Assembly: GCA_030278955.1 (NCBI GenBank)
Contig: JAOANR010000013.1
Span: forward strand, 41,080,191 to 41,144,190
Direction: 5' to 3'
DNA: 64,000 bases
DNA from: Hygrophila difformis
Lineage: Eukaryota; Streptophyta; Magnoliopsida; Lamiales; Acanthaceae
Position 1 is the stretch's first letter. Each line of letters opens with the position of its first letter. Under the pieces are notes generated by a model that was not told the origin of the DNA, ran no database searches, and was given only the letters and a program-made list of their open reading frames with translations. Of this stretch, positions 58,993-64,000 are shown in pieces. A program made the translations under genes and the position numbers.

Positions 58993-60984
58993 ATGGCGGA
59001 GGAAAACCCTCATCCCAACACCCCATCGCCGCCGCCTCATCCTCCTCCATCCTCCGACAATGGCGACGACATTATTTTCGATCGAAGCAACAGCCTCAAA
59101 GCCATTGGCGCTTCCAATTCCAAAGACGTCGATCAATTCATCCGGGATCTCCGCGCCATCCAGGACAAGACTTCTTCCGGCCTCCCTAATATCCCCGATA
59201 TCATCCATTTCTTCTCCAGAGATATGGAATCCAGGGTTCAGATGTACGTCTCCGGCGACGTCAGCCGGCGATTCGGAAAATGCGATGACGAGGATTCCGA
59301 TTTCATGGACTCCGTCAGGCGCATGTCGAAACTCATAACCGCCGTTTCCGAGTTCCAGAACATTGATTCGCTGCTGAATCAGACGACCGCTGCGCTACAC
59401 CGCGCGGTGCTGCTGCTGGAGGAAGAATTCCGCACCTTACTCGATGATTCGAGGAACAATCCCGAGCCTCCGCCGCCGCCGCCGCTGGAGACCACGCCGA
59501 GTTTTTACAAGTTCTCGTCGTTCAATTTGAAGAACACACAGCCTGATTACCAGGCGGAACGTTGCTTCCTGCAACGGGAGACGGATTCCGGCGAGTATCC
59601 GGGGTATTCGCCGGAGACGGTGGCGAAATTGGGTACGATCGCCGACACGATGATCGCGGCCGGGTACGAAGGGGAGTGCAGCCAGGTGTACTTTCTTTCC
59701 CGCCGAAACGCGATCAGGAATCACATGACCAAGCTGGAATACGACGTCGTCCTGAGCATGGATGACGTGGCCAAAATGACGTGGGAGTCGCTGGAATCGG
59801 AGATCTCGCGGTGGATAAACGCCGTGAAGACTTTCTCGGAGGTGATTTTCCCGGCGGAGAGAAAACTCGGGCAATCGATCTTCTCCGAATCGCCGGAGAC
59901 GCACCGGCGTATCGTGAGCAGCCTCGTCCGCATTGTGCTGATTCAGCTCCTGGACTTCGCCGAGGCCACGGCGCTGGCGAAGCGCTCGGCGGAGAAACTG
60001 TTCAAATACCTAGACATGTACGAAACCCTAAAAACCCTAATTTCATCAATCAGGGACGACGAATCATTCTCGGAAGATCTCATCGCCGACGTCTCCGCCG
60101 CCGCGGAGCGTATCGGCGAATCCGTGGTGGGCATCTTTCGCTACCTGGAGGGGTCAATTCGCGACGACGCCGCCCGCACGCCGGTCCCCGGAGGCGCCGT
60201 GCACCCCCTGACGCGGTACGTGATGAATTACCTCAAATACGCCTGCGAGTACATAAACACCCTGGAGGAAATCTTCCACAAACACACCGATCTCCCGATC
60301 CCAATTCCGGCCAATCCGTCAGCCCAAGAGCTCGATAAGGAGACCGAGAGCCCGCACAATTTCGAAACGGCGACGGCGGCCTCTCCATTCTCAATCGAGC
60401 TGGTAACCGTGATGGACCTCCTGGACACAAACCTAACAAAAAAATCCGATCTTTACAAAGACCCGGCGCTCCACTACATATTCCTGATGAACAACGGGCG
60501 GTACATTCTTCAAAAGGTGAAAGGGTCGCCGGAGATCAGGCGGGTGATGGGGGACAATTGGTGCCGGCGGAGGTCGACGGTGGTGAGGAAATACCACAAG
60601 AATTACCAGAGGGAGACGTGGAACAGGGTGGTGCAGAGCCTGAGCCACGAAGGGATAGTGGGGAGCGGGGGGAAAGTGAACAGGGCGTTGTTGAAGGAGA
60701 GGGTGAAGACGTTCACGGCAATGTTTGAGGAGATACAGCGGACACAGAGTGGGTGGGTGGTGAGCGACGAGCAGCTGCAGTCGGAGCTCAGGATATCGAT
60801 ATCGGGGGTGCTGATTCCGGCGTACAGGTCGTTCGTGGGGAGGTTCAGGCAGCATCTGGAGGCCGGGGGGAGGCAGGTGGGGAAGTATATAAAGTATCAG
60901 CCGGAGGACATTGAGGGGTTGATTGAACGGCTCTTTGAGGGGAATATGAATGCCTCCATGAGTAGGAGGAGATTGATTAATTAA
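58993..60984 (+). CDS. EXO70: EXO70 exocyst subunit
   Basis: A single-exon frame of 663 residues; EXO70s of this intronless kind are common in plants. The N-terminal 45 residues are Pro-rich and disordered, then FIRDLRAIQDK and SRDMESRVQMYV. The EXO70 domain (about residues 260-650) includes LTRYVMNYLKYACEYINTLE, GDNWCRRRSTVVRKYHKNYQ, LKERVKTFTAMFEEIQRTQ and a C-terminal VGKYIKYQPEDIEGLIERLF. EXO70 binds membrane phosphoinositides and recruits the exocyst to tether secretory vesicles at the plasma membrane, in cell growth and defence secretion. The clade (A-H) cannot be fixed without a tree; the short single-exon form fits the expanded groups rather than EXO70A. Start context ACAATGG is good. 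Confidence 0.93.
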   Translation: MAEENPHPNTPSPPPHPPPSSDNGDDIIFDRSNSLKAIGASNSKDVDQFIRDLRAIQDKTSSGLPNIPDIIHFFSRDMESRVQMYVSGDVSRRFGKCDDEDSDFMDSVRRMSKLITAVSEFQNIDSLLNQTTAALHRAVLLLEEEFRTLLDDSRNNPEPPPPPPLETTPSFYKFSSFNLKNTQPDYQAERCFLQRETDSGEYPGYSPETVAKLGTIADTMIAAGYEGECSQVYFLSRRNAIRNHMTKLEYDVVLSMDDVAKMTWESLESEISRWINAVKTFSEVIFPAERKLGQSIFSESPETHRRIVSSLVRIVLIQLLDFAEATALAKRSAEKLFKYLDMYETLKTLISSIRDDESFSEDLIADVSAAAERIGESVVGIFRYLEGSIRDDAARTPVPGGAVHPLTRYVMNYLKYACEYINTLEEIFHKHTDLPIPIPANPSAQELDKETESPHNFETATAASPFSIELVTVMDLLDTNLTKKSDLYKDPALHYIFLMNNGRYILQKVKGSPEIRRVMGDNWCRRRSTVVRKYHKNYQRETWNRVVQSLSHEGIVGSGGKVNRALLKERVKTFTAMFEEIQRTQSGWVVSDEQLQSELRISISGVLIPAYRSFVGRFRQHLEAGGRQVGKYIKYQPEDIEGLIERLFEGNMNASMSRRRLIN

Positions 60985-61419
60985 TTAATTGATTAATTAG
61001 GGTTTGTCCTTTTCGGGTGATGTAGTAATTTTGTTGTAATGAGAAGTTATGTTGTTGTTGATGAACACTATCATGAGTTTGAATACTACAGTAGTATTCT
61101 CAATTCTTTGCTCAATTATATTGACTATTTTTTTGAGACTGCTGATCGGATTGCTTGGGGACAGCTTGACTTTTAGAATGTTTGTTGTTTAATTTTACTT
61201 CGATTTTTCAGTTATGTCGGATAAATTATAGTGAAATGAAATTTTAGAGGAATTAAAATAAGTGTACTACTTTTTCCATCACAAAATATGACTGGATTCA
61301 ATGTGATGGGCTCGTATTCGGTTCAGAAACTTACTGGGCCTTTAGATTTTATGTAAGCATAAACAGCCCATCTCCGCTGGTGGGCTCCTATTTGGTTCAT
61401 ATAACTCAATGAACCCGAT
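60985..61419. other. region downstream of EXO70
   Basis: Contains the likely EXO70 3' UTR (TAATTAATTAATTG near the stop). A degenerate MITE may lie at about 61160-61280, but its ends are unclear. Confidence 0.45.
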
Positions 61420-61590
61420 GGGATGAGGACCTAGCCCAAACGGTTAAGTTCCTTGACTTCCAACGGAAGGTTGGAGGTTCGATTCCCACCGGCCCCCTAT
61501 CCCTCCCTTTAATTCCCCTTTGTAATTGTGTGGCATGGGCTCCCACCACCCCTTTCCAGGCTTTCAATGGCTCTCCAAAAAAAAAAAAAA
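61420..61590 (+). mobile_element. tRNA-derived SINE, copy 5 (best preserved)
   Basis: GACCTAGCCCAAACGG (A-box region) is followed by GGAGGTTCGATTCCC (B box), then CCCCTATCCCTCCC, TTTGTAATTGTGTGG and a 15-base A-run. The flanks AATGAACCCGAT and AATGAACCCCGAT (61408-61419 and 61591-61603) are a 12-13 base target duplication, a hallmark of L1-type retrotransposition. Confidence 0.85.
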
Positions 61591-61603
61591 AATGAACCCC
61601 GAT

Positions 61604-62003
61604 CAGTTACGACTTTTGGTACGTAGTAGTAATTTATCTACTTTGAAACTCAAGATTTCGAAAGGAATGAAGCATACAAACATTATTTGATTTTTGGCAT
61701 TTTATCCTTACGCCCCAAATTATATCTTATTCTAACATTTTATATAATACAACTAATTTAGGCTTTAACGCACAGTCCTTAAGAAAGATATGACAGATCC
61801 TAGGAAGTTGTCACTGGAGTCTTAAAAAGCCATTCAATGAATGCACAAATGAGTATTCATAATCATATGGCCTATAAGAGAGACAAATAGTATAAGATTC
61901 ATCCATCATTTTCATTAAGATGTCAACGTTGGTGTCCAATAACAATATACTCCATATGCGATTGAAACGCAGGAAATTGGATTGTTACAATATTTTTTGT
62001 CGG
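61604..62003. other. intergenic DNA, no gene recognised
   Basis: Nothing beyond AT-rich DNA. Confidence 0.5.
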
Positions 62004-63173
62004 AGATACAAGAAAAATTGCGTTTGCCGACCGCACCTGCGGTCGGTAACCCCGGGATGCGGGTCGTTTCGGGGCTTACCGACCGCACCACCGAAGGGTC
62101 GTCGGTAATATCTTGGTAGGTGTTTTTTCCTCCGACCAAAAAAATTTACCGTCGGGACCTTGCCAACCGCACGGTGGTCGGTAAATGTCCCGACCGAATG
62201 ACCGACCGCATTACTGTCTGGTCCTCAGAGGTCCCAGAGAAATGAAAAAATTGCGGTCGGTAATTCTATTTTATGAAAAAATTGTTCTCGGGGGGCTCGA
62301 ACCGCCCACCTCACCATCACCATCCTCAACCCTTAGTCCCTAACTACATTTGCCAACCCTTCACATTACCAATGGAAACCGGCATTTGTCATATACAATA
62401 AATCCTCCACAAGTACTCTCCAAATGCTGAAGAGGAGATTTGAACCTTGGTTGGTCTCCATGAGTTCTGACCCGCGCGTGTGCCACCCGGACGCGAAAAC
62501 TTTCTGTGTTATATATATCATATATGTAACTATAAATGCATAAATTAATAACCAAAAAATAAAATAAAAACTGATATTAATTTCATAAATAATAAAATAA
62601 TTCATTAATTAAATGGGTAAAATTAATTAAATCACTAATTAAATTTAAGAAATAAAATCAAAATTATAATTATATCTATATCTATAATTAAAAAAACATT
62701 TTTAAAATTTATTTTTTCCATTATATAATTTAATAAATAATTAAATTATAAAATAAATAAATAATTAAATGGCTCCATAAATAAGTAATTAAATTTTAAA
62801 AATAATCAAAGAAATATTTTATAAAAATATAAAATAAAAGGAAAAAACTTTAGAGACCGCAAATTCGGTCGGTAGATTATATTTTTTTTGAAAAATAATA
62901 ATTAAAATTTTAAAAACAATTGAAAAAAATACCGACCGTATTTTTTGTCGGTAATGCGGTCGGTAATTTATATTTTTTTTAAAAAAATTAAAAAAAATTA
63001 CCGACCACAATTGTGGTCGGTAATACCGACCGCAATAGTGTCGGTCGGCGCAGTGGTTGCCTTAAAAGCCGGGCCCCAGTAACGGATCCTTTTTACCGAC
63101 CACCAGGCACCAGGTGCGGTCGGTGTTGCGGTCGGTAAATCCGACCCGCAACCTGACGGTCGGTGATTTCGAT
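62004..63173. mobile_element. non-autonomous CACTA, left end mutated, right end interrupted
   Basis: The left end reads AGATACAAGAAAAATTGCG in place of CACTACAAGAAAAA, followed by the repeats CCGACCGCACC and TTACCGACC. The interior is AT-rich and collinear with the 32091 element, including two tRNA-like B boxes and the word TGGCACACGCG (minus strand, about 62474-62484). The right end lacks TTCTTGTAGTG: the next element starts at 63174 just before it. Confidence 0.75.
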
Positions 63174-64000
63174 CACTACAAGGAAAAACCCAATTACCGA
63201 CCCCAATTCCCGACCAACAGAGCCCGGGTCGGATTTACCGACTCTATTACCGACACCAAAATGAGTCGGTAATATTTAGCCGTTATTGGGACCCAGGACA
63301 TTCGACAACCAAATCACCGACCACAATAATTGTGGTCGGCGTTACCCACCCAATTACCGACCCCAACTTGTTACCGACCCCATTATCGACCCCAATTGGG
63401 GTCTGTGGCTTTTTTCCATTTTTTTTTATTTTTTTCATATTACCGACTCCATTACCGACCCCAATTGGGGTCGGTAGTTTTTTTTTCCAATTTTTTTATT
63501 TTTTCTTTTTTATTATTAATTAATTAATTAATTAATTAATTAATTAATTAATTAAATTACTGAATTTCATAACTTATTTAATTACTTTTATTTTTAATTT
63601 TTACTTAGTATTTTTATTAAAAATAAATTTAAGTTATTATTTATATATATATAATTTTTCTTATTTTCATTATTTTATTATTTATTTTATATTTTATTCA
63701 ACATTTATTTGATTATTTATATAATTTAATTATTTATTTATTTGAGTAGATTAATTATTTATTTATTTTATAATTTAATTATTTATTTATTTATTAATTT
63801 AATTATAAAATTTAATAATTTATTTAATTAATTTATTTTTAATTTTTGACTTATAGTATTTTTATTAAAAAAAATTGTTATTATTTAGATTTATTTTAAT
63901 TTTGAATAATTTTATTATTTTAATTAATTCATTGATTTCAATTTTTCTTGATTTAATTAATTTTATTTTTATAATTAATTTAATTAATAATTTTTTATTA
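63174..64000. mobile_element. non-autonomous CACTA, cut by the window end
   Basis: Starts CACTACAAGGAAAAACCC with TTACCGACCCC repeats. Its end-segment is the reverse complement of the right end of the 32091 element (for example GCCGTTATTGGGACCCAGG and ACAATTACCGACCCC-like words), so it is the same family read the other way. A (TTAA)n run is at about 63515-63555. The right end is outside the window. Confidence 0.8.

Noticed and set aside
61420..61500. A tRNA gene with GGTTCGATTCC
   Set aside because: The B box is present but no cloverleaf with acceptor stem forms, and the A-run and target duplication show a SINE.

Overview
The window is plant nuclear DNA, almost certainly from a dicot. It is AT-rich, with GT-AG introns, a NAC transcription factor, a PBS1-type receptor-like cytoplasmic kinase, an EXO70 exocyst gene, dozens of Stowaway-like MITEs, CACTA transposons, tRNA-derived SINEs and a long Ty3/gypsy element. 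The ordered PBS1 exons and the dicot-type NAC083-like protein fit a eudicot; I cannot name the species. All exon coordinates are read by eye from splice consensus and reading-frame continuity.

Layout. 1-3365: non-coding, with a decayed MULE transposase scrap and small MITEs. 3366-4386 (-): three-exon NAC gene of the VNI2/NAC083 type. 4724-14014: AT-rich intergenic DNA crowded with MITEs, including three nested inside one another, two foldback elements and a large trinucleotide repeat. 14015-28894: a complete 14.9-kb Tat-clade Ty3/gypsy retrotransposon (601/602-bp LTRs, ATATG target duplication) lying on the minus strand, with intact gag-pro and pol frames. Between pol and its 3' LTR it carries, on the opposite strand, a nine-exon gene with its own TATA box that reads open for 1190 codons and encodes a plant-mobile-domain/coiled-coil protein. 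28895-34492: MITEs and a 1.2-kb non-autonomous CACTA. 34493-41621 (-): a tandem pair of PBS1-family kinase genes; the upstream one is a canonical PBS1 and the downstream one is a degenerate, still-open pseudokinase. 41622-49088: intergenic, with SINEs, MITEs and two GATC-rich 535-bp elements in inverted orientation. 49089-56894: a complete, apparently intact CACTA transposon (TCA target duplication) with a TNP2-like transposase gene and a TNPA-like gene. 58993-60984 (+): single-exon EXO70. 61420-64000: a SINE with a target duplication and two further CACTA elements, one apparently inserted into the other.

How the parts relate. Host genes are few (NAC, PBS1 pair, EXO70) and separated by mobile DNA. 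The CACTA elements share TTACCGACC subterminal repeats; the 7.8-kb autonomous copy could supply transposase for the short copies. The retrotransposon's antisense gene keeps its introns because only plus-strand transcripts can be spliced, while the genomic RNA is the minus strand.
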